11,413 bases of DNA from JBCBEX01 sp038528235. GTDB lineage: Bacteria > Bacteroidota > Rhodothermia > Rhodothermales > Rubricoccaceae. Below are positions 5,380 to 11,413 of the stretch, in pieces. The first letter of the stretch is position 1; every line of letters begins with the position of its first letter. The translations under genes and the position numbers were made by a program. Location of the stretch: the NCBI GenBank assembly GCA_038528235.1, contig JBCBEX010000112.1, positions 1 to 11,413 on the forward strand, read 5' to 3'. The notes below the pieces were generated by a model that saw only the letters and a program-made list of their open reading frames with translations, ran no database searches and was not told the DNA's origin.

Positions 5380-7197
5380 TCAATTCGTCGGGTGCGACAC
5401 CGGATGGTGCAACGAGAGGCCGCGTACGGAGGCAACGTCTCGGACAGGCACCTCGGCAACCAGTGTGGTCCCGTCCTCTGCGGTCCCTTCGACGGAGAAC
5501 GTGCCGTTGAGAATCAGGGCGCGCTCGCGCATGCCCAGAACGCCCAACGAGCGCTTCTCGGGGTCTGCCGTGATCCCCACGCCGTTGTCGCGGACGGTCA
5601 GGCGAAGCCTGCCGTCGTAGTGAAGCAGCAAGATTTCGACCGAGGAAGCTTGGGCGTGGCGCGCCACATTGGTGAGCGCCTCCTGGAGGATGCGGAAGAG
5701 AGCCGTGCCCACCTCAGTGGGGATGGTCGCCTCATCGATGTCGGGGCTGGTCGTTAGGCGAGCTGGCACATCGGTCTGCGCGGTGAACTGCTCGGCCTGC
5801 CACTCCATGGCGCTCACGAGCCCGAAGTCGTCGAGCACGCCGGGGCGGAGTCTCGTGGCAATCTGGCGTACGTGCTGGATGGTGTCATCGATCAGTTCCT
5901 CCGTGTCCACCACCCGTCCCTCGACCTCGGGGTCATCGCTGGGGAGCCGTTGGGCAAGCCACCCAACCCGCAGCCGGAGCGCGGTGAGCGCTTGGCCCAG
6001 CACGTCGTGTACCTCGCGCGAAATACGGCGACGCTCCTCCTCACGCACGGACTGCAGGTGCCCCGCGAGCTCGCGCAGCGCCAGGCGCGACTGCTCCAGC
6101 TCCGTGCGCACAGCGACGCGCTCCGTCACGTCTGTGGCCACGCCGATCACGCGGGTCACCTCCCCCTTGGCGTTGCGTAGCGGCGTGTAGGTAGTCTCGA
6201 ACGCGTGCCCGCCAAAGTCGATCAGGACGCTCACCCGGTCACCTGCCAGCGCTGAACGGACGGCTCGCACGATCCGGGGGTTGGTGCTCGCGTAGAGTTC
6301 GAGCGCTGACTGCCCGACTAGCTCAGCGGGCGCGAGACCGATGCCTTCGAGCCCACGCCCCTCTACTTGGACGAAACGGCCTCGCTCGTCCATGGCAAAG
6401 AACACGATCGGAGCGTTCTGTGCGACCTGGCTCAGCAATACCGAGCGGAGGTGCAACTCCGTCTCCGTTCGATCCCGCTGTGCCTGCGCTTCTACCAGGG
6501 CGGTCGTGTCACGGATGAGTATGAGAAAGTCGCGCTCAGCGATGGCCACGCACACCGCCTCGCGATGGCGAAGCCGGCCCTCTACCTCGGTGCGGTACGG
6601 CACGCGCTGCCGCTGCCCAGTCGCCAGGCTCGTTTGGCAGGCTGCGATCACGCGCTCCATCGTTTCGCTGCCGAGCGTGCGGTCGAGGTCCAGCCGCCGT
6701 TCCATCTCTGGCGACACCGCCGTCACGAACTCATCGGGGATATGGACATCGCGGATGTTTCCCTCGTCGTCGATCCGCGCGATGAGATCGGGCACCGCCT
6801 GCACCAACGAGCGAAACCGGGCAGCAATCGGCGCCTGAGCCCCTGACCGAGCGACGACGAACCGATAGCTCGCAAGCAGCGACGCTGCGCTGAACGTGTC
6901 GGCATCGAGGACGTCGGTGACTCCATGTGCGGCAAGCATGGGATAGTCCGTTGACGACCGCACGAGCGCCATGACGGCATGACGACGACCCACCTCTGCG
7001 AGGACCTCGGGGGCAGGCAATGCGGGTTCTTCCACCACCACGACCCAGTCTGCCTCCGCGGCAAGTTGCGGGTTCGCCTCTGACCACGTAGCCACTGCGC
7101 AAACCGTCGTCACGTCACGAAGGGCCACTTCAACGCGTTCTCGGCACGCAGCCGTTGGGCCGACATACAGGACTGCAGGAGAGGATACCGCGCTCAC
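5380..7197 (-). CDS. Soluble PAS-PAS sensor histidine kinase (HisKA_3 type) with pseudo-receiver N-terminus
   Basis: The predicted 605-residue cytoplasmic kinase has no membrane segment. Residues about 5-118 look like a receiver fold: strands PAVLYVG and WVVVV, and a final VTDVL. Glu56-Glu57 lie where the phospho-acceptor Asp would be, so it is probably a pseudo-receiver. Two PAS domains follow (about 125-235 and 255-362), linked by helices suited to coiled coil. The dimerisation and phosphotransfer helix holds EERRRISREVHDVLGQALTA with His397, the HDxxGQ signature of the NarX/DegS class. The HATPase domain has the N-box QEALTNVARHA (Asn510), DNGVG (537-541) and LGVLGMRER (551-559). The frame is open up to 7662, but that part overlaps the desulfurase gene and reads as low-complexity Arg/Ser/Cys; GTG at 7197 is the likely start. 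Signal unknown: the four Cys (18, 33, 187, 216) form no Fe-S-like cluster. Confidence 0.92.
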   Translation of the reverse strand: MSAVSSPAVLYVGPTAACRERVEVALRDVTTVCAVATWSEANPQLAAEADWVVVVEEPALPAPEVLAEVGRRHAVMALVRSSTDYPMLAAHGVTDVLDADTFSAASLLASYRFVVARSGAQAPIAARFRSLVQAVPDLIARIDDEGNIRDVHIPDEFVTAVSPEMERRLDLDRTLGSETMERVIAACQTSLATGQRQRVPYRTEVEGRLRHREAVCVAIAERDFLILIRDTTALVEAQAQRDRTETELHLRSVLLSQVAQNAPIVFFAMDERGRFVQVEGRGLEGIGLAPAELVGQSALELYASTNPRIVRAVRSALAGDRVSVLIDFGGHAFETTYTPLRNAKGEVTRVIGVATDVTERVAVRTELEQSRLALRELAGHLQSVREEERRRISREVHDVLGQALTALRLRVGWLAQRLPSDDPEVEGRVVDTEELIDDTIQHVRQIATRLRPGVLDDFGLVSAMEWQAEQFTAQTDVPARLTTSPDIDEATIPTEVGTALFRILQEALTNVARHAQASSVEILLLHYDGRLRLTVRDNGVGITADPEKRSLGVLGMRERALILNGTFSVEGTAEDGTTLVAEVPVRDVASVRGLSLHHPVSHPTN

Positions 7198-7232
7198 CAA
7201 CGAGACTGTCAGGTGGAAGGGTGTGCAGGTGT

Positions 7233-7258
7233 GAAATATAGGTGGGGTCCTGATCAGG
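7233..7258 (-). promoter_or_regulatory. Candidate promoter and palindrome upstream of the kinase gene
   Basis: On the minus strand TATATTTC (plus-strand 7233-7240) matches seven of eight positions of the Bacteroidota -7 box TAnnTTTG and lies about 36 nt before the chosen GTG start. A 10-bp palindrome CCTGATCAGG (7249-7258) sits directly upstream, within the -10 to -35 interval, where a regulator could bind. No clear -33 TTG element is visible at the expected distance. The assignment rests on pattern only. Confidence 0.25.
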
Positions 7259-7304
7259 TATGGCCTGAACTCACCCACTGGTTTCCCCCATAACGCCGAA
7301 GCTT

Positions 7305-8582
7305 CTATCCTTCGCCGAGTGGTCCTGAGATCGCCCCGCACATCCGGGACACGGCTGCATGTACTCGCTCGAACGCCGTGTCGATGTCGGCTTCGGTCGT
7401 CGCGCGTCCGAGTGAGAACCGCACCGTGGCGTTGGCCGTGGCTGCTGGGACTTGGAGGGCGCGCAGCACGTGACTCGGCTCGACAGCGCCGCTCGCGCAC
7501 GCCGAGCCACTCGACACCAGGACTCCTGCGAGGTCGAGGTTGAGCAGCAGCATCTCGCCATCCAGCGAGACGCCGTTGGAGGGACCAACCGAGACATTCA
7601 GTATGTGCGGGGCGACCTCCGCAACATGATTGGCATAGGGCTGCAGGGGCGTATTGAAGCAAACCACGTCGCCGAACGCCTCCGCGAGACGCCGAGCGAG
7701 ACGCTGCTGTAGCTGCATGAGCCGCGTCCGCTCCTCAGCGCGCCGTGCAACCGCAAGGTCGAGTGCTGCGGCCAACCCTACCACGGCGGCCACGTTCTCG
7801 GTGCCACCGCGGCGGCGACGCTCCTGGGCTCCCCCGAGCACCATCGGCACGATCGGCGTGCCGCTGCGCACATAGAGCACACCCACGCCTTTGGGTCCGT
7901 ACATCTTGTGCCCGGAAAGCGATAACAGATCGATGCCGAGCGTATCCACGTCAAGGTCGAACAGCGTCGCGGCCTGTACGGCATCCGTGTGCATGTAGGC
8001 TCCTCGCTCCCGTGCCGCCTGTGCAATGTCCGCGACCGGAGACACCGTCCCAAGTTCGTTGTTGACCAGCATCACCGACACCAGCCCCGCGGGCGTCTCG
8101 GCCGACGACAACGCGTCGAGGACATTCGCAACGTGCTCACTCGTGACGGCCCCTGTCCCGCTCGGCGCGAGCACGGTGACCGGATGCCCTGCCTCGCGCA
8201 GCGCCTCCGCCGGTTGCAGGATCGCCTCGTGCTCTGCCGCCGAGGTTACAAGTCCCGGGCGTTCTGGCACCGCCGCGAGCACACCGCGCAGCGCCGCGTT
8301 GTTGGCCTCGGTGGCTCCGCTCGTGAAGATCACCTCCGAGGGCTCACAGCGGAGGTGCGCCGCCACCTGTTCGCGGGCACGCTCGATGGCGACTCGGGCC
8401 CGCCGCCCCAGTTGGTGCACCGACGACGCGTTGCCGTAGTCCTCGCGGAGGTAGGGCAGCATCGCATCGAGCACGGCAGGATCGAGCGGCGTCGTGGCCG
8501 CGTGGTCGAGGTAGATCACTGGGCGATGTGGTGGTAGCTTGGCAGTCCCGGGTCTCGCATGAAATGCCGTCGCATGTGACAC
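7305..8582 (-). CDS. Cysteine desulfurase, IscS/NifS family
   Basis: This PLP enzyme converts L-cysteine to alanine and passes a persulfide sulfur to Fe-S cluster assembly, tRNA thiolation or other acceptors. Residues are numbered from GTG 8582. IYLDHAATTPLDP (23-35) is the family N-terminus, FTSGATEANN (86-95) binds cofactor phosphate, His118 stacks on PLP, Asp200 (MHTDAVQA) contacts the pyridine nitrogen, Lys226 (SLSGHKMYGPKG) forms the Schiff base, and Cys362 in SSGSACASGAVEPSHVL is the catalytic persulfide cysteine. The SSGSACxSG loop points to the NifS/IscS class rather than SufS. A second GTG at 8519, directly at the IYLDHAATT block, would give 404 residues and is equally plausible. No iscU, iscA, mnmA or suf gene lies nearby, so the sulfur acceptor is unknown. 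It lies 107 nt upstream of the kinase gene and is divergent from murA. Confidence 0.95.
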   Translation of the reverse strand: MSHATAFHARPGTAKLPPHRPVIYLDHAATTPLDPAVLDAMLPYLREDYGNASSVHQLGRRARVAIERAREQVAAHLRCEPSEVIFTSGATEANNAALRGVLAAVPERPGLVTSAAEHEAILQPAEALREAGHPVTVLAPSGTGAVTSEHVANVLDALSSAETPAGLVSVMLVNNELGTVSPVADIAQAARERGAYMHTDAVQAATLFDLDVDTLGIDLLSLSGHKMYGPKGVGVLYVRSGTPIVPMVLGGAQERRRRGGTENVAAVVGLAAALDLAVARRAEERTRLMQLQQRLARRLAEAFGDVVCFNTPLQPYANHVAEVAPHILNVSVGPSNGVSLDGEMLLLNLDLAGVLVSSGSACASGAVEPSHVLRALQVPAATANATVRFSLGRATTEADIDTAFERVHAAVSRMCGAISGPLGEG

Positions 8583-8587
8583 CTATC

Positions 8588-8633
8588 CGAACGCAGGCTC
8601 CCGCGCAGCGTTCGTTTCCTTTTCGCTTTTCAT
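8588..8633 (+). promoter_or_regulatory. Inverted repeat plus T-rich tract before murA
   Basis: CGAACGC (8588-8594) and GCGTTCG (8608-8614) form 7-bp perfect arms around a 13-nt loop, followed by a T-rich tract extending to about 8630. It lies in the 76-nt space between the divergent desulfurase and murA starts. The shape is terminator-like in the plus direction, but no upstream plus-strand gene needs ending. It may be an operator shared by the divergent promoters or a leader structure of murA. The evidence is symmetry and composition only. Confidence 0.3.
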
Positions 8634-8658
8634 CCGGCTCTCCACGCCCCACCCCCAC

Positions 8659-9981
8659 ATGGATAAGCTCGTCATCGAAGGCGGCCGCGCGATGCGCGGT
8701 GTCCTCCCCGTCAGCGGCTCGAAGAACACCGCGCTCCCGCTCATGGCGGCGGCGCTCCTCGCCGAGGGGAAGACCACCCTCCACAACATCCCCGTCTTGC
8801 AAGACGTGTGGACGTTCTCGAACGTACTGCGTGTGTCCGGGGCTGAGGTCGAGTTCGACCCCGACGACGACCCGACGACGCCGGAGACGCTCACCATCGA
8901 CGCGACGCGGATCACACACCCGGAGGCGCCCTATGATCTGGTGAAGAAGATGCGGGCGTCGTTCTACATGCTCGGCGCGCTGCTCGGGCGCTGTGGCAAG
9001 GCGCGCGTCTCGCTGCCGGGCGGCTGCGCCTGGGGCCCCCGCCCCGTCGACCTCCACATGAAGGGGATGGAGGCGCTCGGCGCAACGCTCACGCTCGACA
9101 AGGGCTACGTCGTGGCGGAAGCGCCCGGCGGACGGCTGCGCGGGGCCGAAATCACTTTCGAGCCGTCGAGTGTAGGCGCGACGATCAACGTGATGCTTGC
9201 CGCCGTACGGGCGGAGGGCACGACCGTCCTGCACAACGCTGCTGCCGAGCCCGACGTGGTCGTCTTCGGACAGATGCTCCAGGCGATGGGCGCGCAGATC
9301 GACGGCCTCGGCACCACTACGGTCACCATCGAAGGGGTCGAGACGCTTTCGCCGGTCGAGTTCAGCAACTGCCCTGACCGGATCGAGCTCGGCACCTACA
9401 TGCTCCTCGCCGGGATGACGGTCCCCGAGGGCGAGACGGTCACACTCACCAACGCCGACCCTGAGCACCTCGGCGACGCCTTTCTCGACGCCTTCCGCGC
9501 TACGGGTATTCCGTTCGACGTGAACGGGGACACGATCACGGTCACGGGCCCGTCGTCGATCCATCCGGTTTCCATCGAGACGGCTCCCTACCCGGGCTTC
9601 CCGACCGACTTGCAGGCGCAGTGGACGGTGTTGATGACGCAGGCCACAGGCAACAGCGAGATCGTCGACACGATCTACACGGACCGCTTCAAGCACGTGC
9701 CGGAGCTCCGTCGCCTTGGCGCCAATGCGTTCGTGATCGGCAACAAGGTGGCCGTCGAGGGCGGGACGCCGCTGAGCAGCGCGGTCGTAATGAGCACCGA
9801 CCTCCGCGCGAGCGTCTCGCTCGTCATGGCGGGCCTGATCGCCGAGGGGACCACCGACGTGCTCCGGGTCTACCACCTCGACCGAGGCTACGAGCGCCTC
9901 GAAGCCAAACTGCAAGCCGTCGGCCTCGCCGTCACTCGGGAAGAGTACGACGAGAATGCGGTCGAAGCCGAATTGGCCTAG
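8659..9981 (+). CDS. murA: UDP-N-acetylglucosamine 1-carboxyvinyltransferase
   Basis: MurA transfers enolpyruvate from PEP to UDP-GlcNAc, the first committed step of peptidoglycan synthesis, in the cytoplasm. The 440-residue protein is slightly longer than the usual 417-435. Substrate-binding Lys22-Asn23 lie in SGSKNTALPLMAAALL. Cys123 in GGCAWGPRPVDLH corresponds to the catalytic Cys115 of E. coli, where fosfomycin binds; species with Asp at this position are resistant, so the Cys predicts an enzyme that is sensitive in principle. YPGFPTDLQAQ (311-321) holds the conserved general-base Asp317, and TDRFKHVPELRRLGA, STDLRAS (Arg383) and YHLDRGYERLE complete the family signature. It starts at ATG 8659 without a Shine-Dalgarno. 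An acidic tail of about 15 residues extends beyond the conserved core. The stop codon overlaps that of the convergent zinc-ribbon gene. An extra copy (murZ-like) elsewhere cannot be excluded. Confidence 0.97.
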   Translation: MDKLVIEGGRAMRGVLPVSGSKNTALPLMAAALLAEGKTTLHNIPVLQDVWTFSNVLRVSGAEVEFDPDDDPTTPETLTIDATRITHPEAPYDLVKKMRASFYMLGALLGRCGKARVSLPGGCAWGPRPVDLHMKGMEALGATLTLDKGYVVAEAPGGRLRGAEITFEPSSVGATINVMLAAVRAEGTTVLHNAAAEPDVVVFGQMLQAMGAQIDGLGTTTVTIEGVETLSPVEFSNCPDRIELGTYMLLAGMTVPEGETVTLTNADPEHLGDAFLDAFRATGIPFDVNGDTITVTGPSSIHPVSIETAPYPGFPTDLQAQWTVLMTQATGNSEIVDTIYTDRFKHVPELRRLGANAFVIGNKVAVEGGTPLSSAVVMSTDLRASVSLVMAGLIAEGTTDVLRVYHLDRGYERLEAKLQAVGLAVTREEYDENAVEAELA

Positions 9982-11084
9982 CCGCCGCTGTTCAGGAACA
10001 CGAACAGCGCGATGAGCAGCACGACGAGGAGGATCACGAGCCCGATCTTGACCTTGCTGTAGGGTCGGTCGCCGGTTACCTCGCCGGTGCGCGCGTTGAC
10101 GAGGAAGCGGTACGTCTTGCCGTCGAAGCGGTAGGCGCTGATCCAGAGCGGCAGCAGAACGTGCTTGAATGTCACGTCGTGGTAGCGCGTGTCTTTCTGC
10201 GTGATGCGCTGCTCGTCCCCGCCGATGTCGCGGCGGATGGTCGCGTCGATGGTCGGCTGCATGCGGTCGGCGGCGATGCCGAAGCCGTCGTCGAGGGCGA
10301 CGGTGTAGTGCTCGGCGCGGAAGCCCGCGAGGAAGCGGTCGTCGTAGGCGTCGAGCGCGCCGAAGTCCCACGGTTCGAGCGTGTGGAGGAAGCCGCGCGG
10401 GAGCGTCTCGCTGGCCGCCACCGGAAGGTCGTCGAAGGCATTGCGGACGCGACCGCCGGCGGGATACCACCGCGTCTTGCGGACGCGCCGGGTCCGCTGC
10501 ACGCGCTTGCCGTTGACGGTGGTTGTGTACGACTCGTTGACGTAGTACCACTCGCCGCGCTGTCCGCTGTAGCGCGTGTGCGTCCGCGCGTCGTAGGTCC
10601 AGTAAGGGAGATACATTCCGTCGGGCTTCACCTCGCCCCGCGCGTCTTTCTTCAGCGCCGAGGGCGCAAACCAGCGATTGCCTACCCACTTCTTGAACGC
10701 CTCGTTGGCCTCGCGCTGCGTGACCTTGAAGGGCAACACCGCCTGCGGCTTGATGAGGCGCGTCGATGCGCCTCGGTAGACGACGGGCGAACCACAGAAG
10801 CTGCACGCCCCCGCGATCTCTGGATTCGGCAGCGAGGTCTCTGCCCCGCAGTCGGTGCATTTCACGGCGGGGCGATCCTCCGCTTCGAGCGTCTCGCCTT
10901 CGTGTGCAAGCCAGCGCCGCGTCCGCTCGTAGTCGCGCTCGTCGTGGGGACCGACCGCGCCCTCGGCCGGAGCAGACTCGATCTCGTTCAGCACGCCGCA
11001 ATACGGGCACTGCAGCGCATCGGTGCCAGGCGCGAAGCGCAGTTCAGCGCCGCACGAGGTGCAGGGGAATTCGCGGTAGCTCAT
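9978..11084 (-). CDS. Double zinc-ribbon protein with C-terminal membrane anchor (YdjG-like)
   Basis: The 368-residue protein begins with a zinc ribbon, Cys8-x2-Cys11 and Cys26-x2-Cys29, and has a second one at Cys76-x2-Cys79 and Cys94-x2-Cys97. A central domain (about 105-340) is rich in aromatic residues and beta-type segments, including MYLPYWTYDARTHTRYSG and LLPLWISAYRFDGKTYRF, ending in LVNARTGEVTGDRPYSKVK, which resembles an internal PepSY-like strand pair. A single C-terminal helix (about 346-363) would anchor it with the bulk in the cytoplasm. The frame extends to 11153, but that extension is repeat-derived; ATG 11084 places the first ribbon at the N-terminus. Relatives are often labelled TFIIB-type zinc ribbon or, misleadingly, primosomal protein N'/helicase; no helicase motifs are present. 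The upstream gene appears to encode an SPFH-GYF_2 protein, the same pairing as Bacillus YdjG with YdjI. Confidence 0.85.
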   Translation of the reverse strand: MSYREFPCTSCGAELRFAPGTDALQCPYCGVLNEIESAPAEGAVGPHDERDYERTRRWLAHEGETLEAEDRPAVKCTDCGAETSLPNPEIAGACSFCGSPVVYRGASTRLIKPQAVLPFKVTQREANEAFKKWVGNRWFAPSALKKDARGEVKPDGMYLPYWTYDARTHTRYSGQRGEWYYVNESYTTTVNGKRVQRTRRVRKTRWYPAGGRVRNAFDDLPVAASETLPRGFLHTLEPWDFGALDAYDDRFLAGFRAEHYTVALDDGFGIAADRMQPTIDATIRRDIGGDEQRITQKDTRYHDVTFKHVLLPLWISAYRFDGKTYRFLVNARTGEVTGDRPYSKVKIGLVILLVVLLIALFVFLNSGG

Positions 11085-11175
11085 GTGTGAACGTATGGAG
11101 GTTTGAACGTATGAATGTGTGAGCGACGGTCGGTCAGGACCACGTTCACACATTCATACCTGCACACGTTCACAC
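11085..11175. repeat. Intergenic inverted-repeat cluster with recurrent GTGTGAACGT-type units
   Basis: GTATGAATGTGTGA (11109-11122) and TCACACATTCATAC (11146-11159) are a perfect 14-bp inverted repeat with a 23-nt spacer. Around it, a GTGTGAACGT unit recurs: at 11085-11094 and, with one change, 11101-11110 on the plus strand, and at 11142-11151 and 11166-11175 on the minus strand, so the whole spacer is roughly symmetric. It fills the gap between the GYF_2-protein stop and the zinc-ribbon start, slightly overlapping the former. It has no T-tract and is not an intrinsic terminator. It could be a REP-like element, a processing site or a protein-binding array. Confidence 0.7.
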
Positions 11176-11413
11176 CCCCGGGGGAGGTGGCGGCGGGAAG
11201 AGCCCTTGCAAGGCCTGGACCTGCCCGGCAGGCGTCCACGCACCGAGGCTTGGGGCCCACACGTGCGTTTCCGAGGTGAGCGCGCCACTCGCGGCCTGCT
11301 GCTGAAGCGCCGCCATGTCGAAGGGGCCGGTCGTCTGTCCGTTGACCGCGACGTGGAAAGTCGGCGCGGACGGAGGTGGGGGCGGCGGCGGCTGTGCCGC
11401 GCCCTCCTGCCCC
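11170..11413 (-). CDS. C-terminal part of a GYF_2-domain protein, probably SPFH (flotillin-like) family; cut by window edge
   Basis: The minus strand is open from the window edge to a TGA at 11172-11170 and encodes the last 80 residues of a longer protein. It reads a proline run (seven Pro), then FHVAVNGQTTGPFDMAALQQ, then ASGALTSETHVWAPSLGAW, then TPAGQVQALQGLF, and ends with six Pro and GV. The GPF turn, the LxxxxxxGxLTxxTxVW pattern and the AW-x-PAGQV segment are the GYF_2 (DUF4339) signature. In bacteria this domain, preceded by a Pro-rich linker, often forms the tail of SPFH/'virion core' proteins, which are encoded beside zinc-ribbon membrane proteins like the one immediately downstream. 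The SPFH part lies beyond the window, so that identity is inference; the GYF_2 domain itself is clear. Confidence 0.8.
   Translation of the reverse strand, partial: GQEGAAQPPPPPPPSAPTFHVAVNGQTTGPFDMAALQQQAASGALTSETHVWAPSLGAWTPAGQVQALQGLFPPPPPPGV

Noticed and set aside
5380..7197. Fe-S or haem oxygen sensor of the NreB type, suggested by the neighbouring cysteine desulfurase
   Set aside because: The four cysteines are scattered (18, 33, 187, 216) with no CxxC or other cluster motif, so there is no support for an Fe-S PAS sensor.
7198..7662. 155-codon N-terminal extension of the histidine kinase
   Set aside because: It overlaps the 3' end of the desulfurase gene in another frame and reads as Arg/Ser/Cys-rich noise; GTG 7197 directly precedes the receiver-like domain.
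8344..11010. 888-codon minus-strand open frame antisense to murA and out of frame with the zinc-ribbon gene
   Set aside because: High GC3 leaves antisense frames free of stops. The translation is an Arg/Ala/His/Asp-rich low-complexity string with no domain, and it overlaps two well-supported genes.
9978..11084. Primosomal protein N'/helicase annotation commonly attached to relatives
   Set aside because: There is no Walker A or B or other helicase motif; only zinc ribbons, a beta-rich domain and one membrane helix are visible.
9621..11090. 489-codon plus-strand open frame across the end of murA and antisense to the zinc-ribbon gene
   Set aside because: It is a compositional shadow; the opposite strand carries intact zinc ribbons and a membrane anchor.
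11085..11153. 23-codon N-terminal extension of the zinc-ribbon protein
   Set aside because: It is translated from the intergenic repeat cluster; the MSY start at 11084 places the first CxxC as expected.

Overview
The window is a high-GC, gene-dense stretch of bacterial chromosome. It holds ten recognisable protein genes plus one more cut by the right edge. It looks like ordinary core-genome territory with a signalling cluster and a membrane-associated module. Almost no gene has a Shine-Dalgarno sequence; only the stand-alone receiver at 3907-4359 has a purine-rich stretch before its ATG. GTG starts are common, and one candidate promoter resembles the Bacteroidota TAnnTTTG box. This fits a GC-rich Bacteroidota relative such as the Rhodothermia (Rhodothermus, Salinibacter or Rubrivirga type). 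That placement is an inference; no rRNA or other taxonomic marker is present. I see no tRNA, rRNA, CRISPR array, insertion sequence, integrase or att site.

Layout from left to right. (1) 51-1345, plus strand: a small lipoprotein of unknown role followed 23 nt later by proC (proline biosynthesis), probably cotranscribed. (2) 1369-2448, minus strand: prfA (release factor 1), convergent with proC. (3) 2449-3317: an intergenic stretch with a strong hairpin at 2621-2656, then a small exported or membrane-anchored protein of 109 aa, then a textbook intrinsic terminator at 3142-3196. (4) 3318-3878, plus strand: a YqgE/AlgH family protein. (5) 3907-7197, minus strand: a signalling cluster. In transcription order it is a soluble PAS/PAS histidine kinase with an N-terminal receiver-like domain that seems to lack the phospho-acceptor Asp, a NarL/LuxR-type response regulator, an intrinsic terminator, and a stand-alone receiver with no output domain. 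(6) 7305-8582, minus strand: an IscS/NifS-type cysteine desulfurase upstream of the kinase. (7) 8659-9981, plus strand: murA (first committed step of peptidoglycan synthesis), divergent from the desulfurase. (8) 9978-11413, minus strand: a double zinc-ribbon protein with a C-terminal membrane anchor. Upstream of it is the C-terminal end of a proline-rich GYF_2-domain protein, probably the tail of an SPFH (flotillin-like) protein.

How they work together. The kinase and NarL-type regulator are adjacent and should form a cognate two-component pair; the lone receiver may draw phosphate from the same kinase. The zinc-ribbon/TM protein plus the probable SPFH-GYF_2 protein resemble the bacterial membrane-associated module typified by Bacillus YdjG-YdjI, which is linked to membrane stress. 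The housekeeping genes (proC, prfA, murA, desulfurase) have no evident link to each other.

The less ordinary observations are the pseudo-receiver kinase with its satellite receiver, the terminator and AT-rich palindrome before that receiver, the inverted-repeat cluster between the two right-end genes, and the overlapping stop codons of murA and the zinc-ribbon gene. I found no convincing evidence of an entirely new system.
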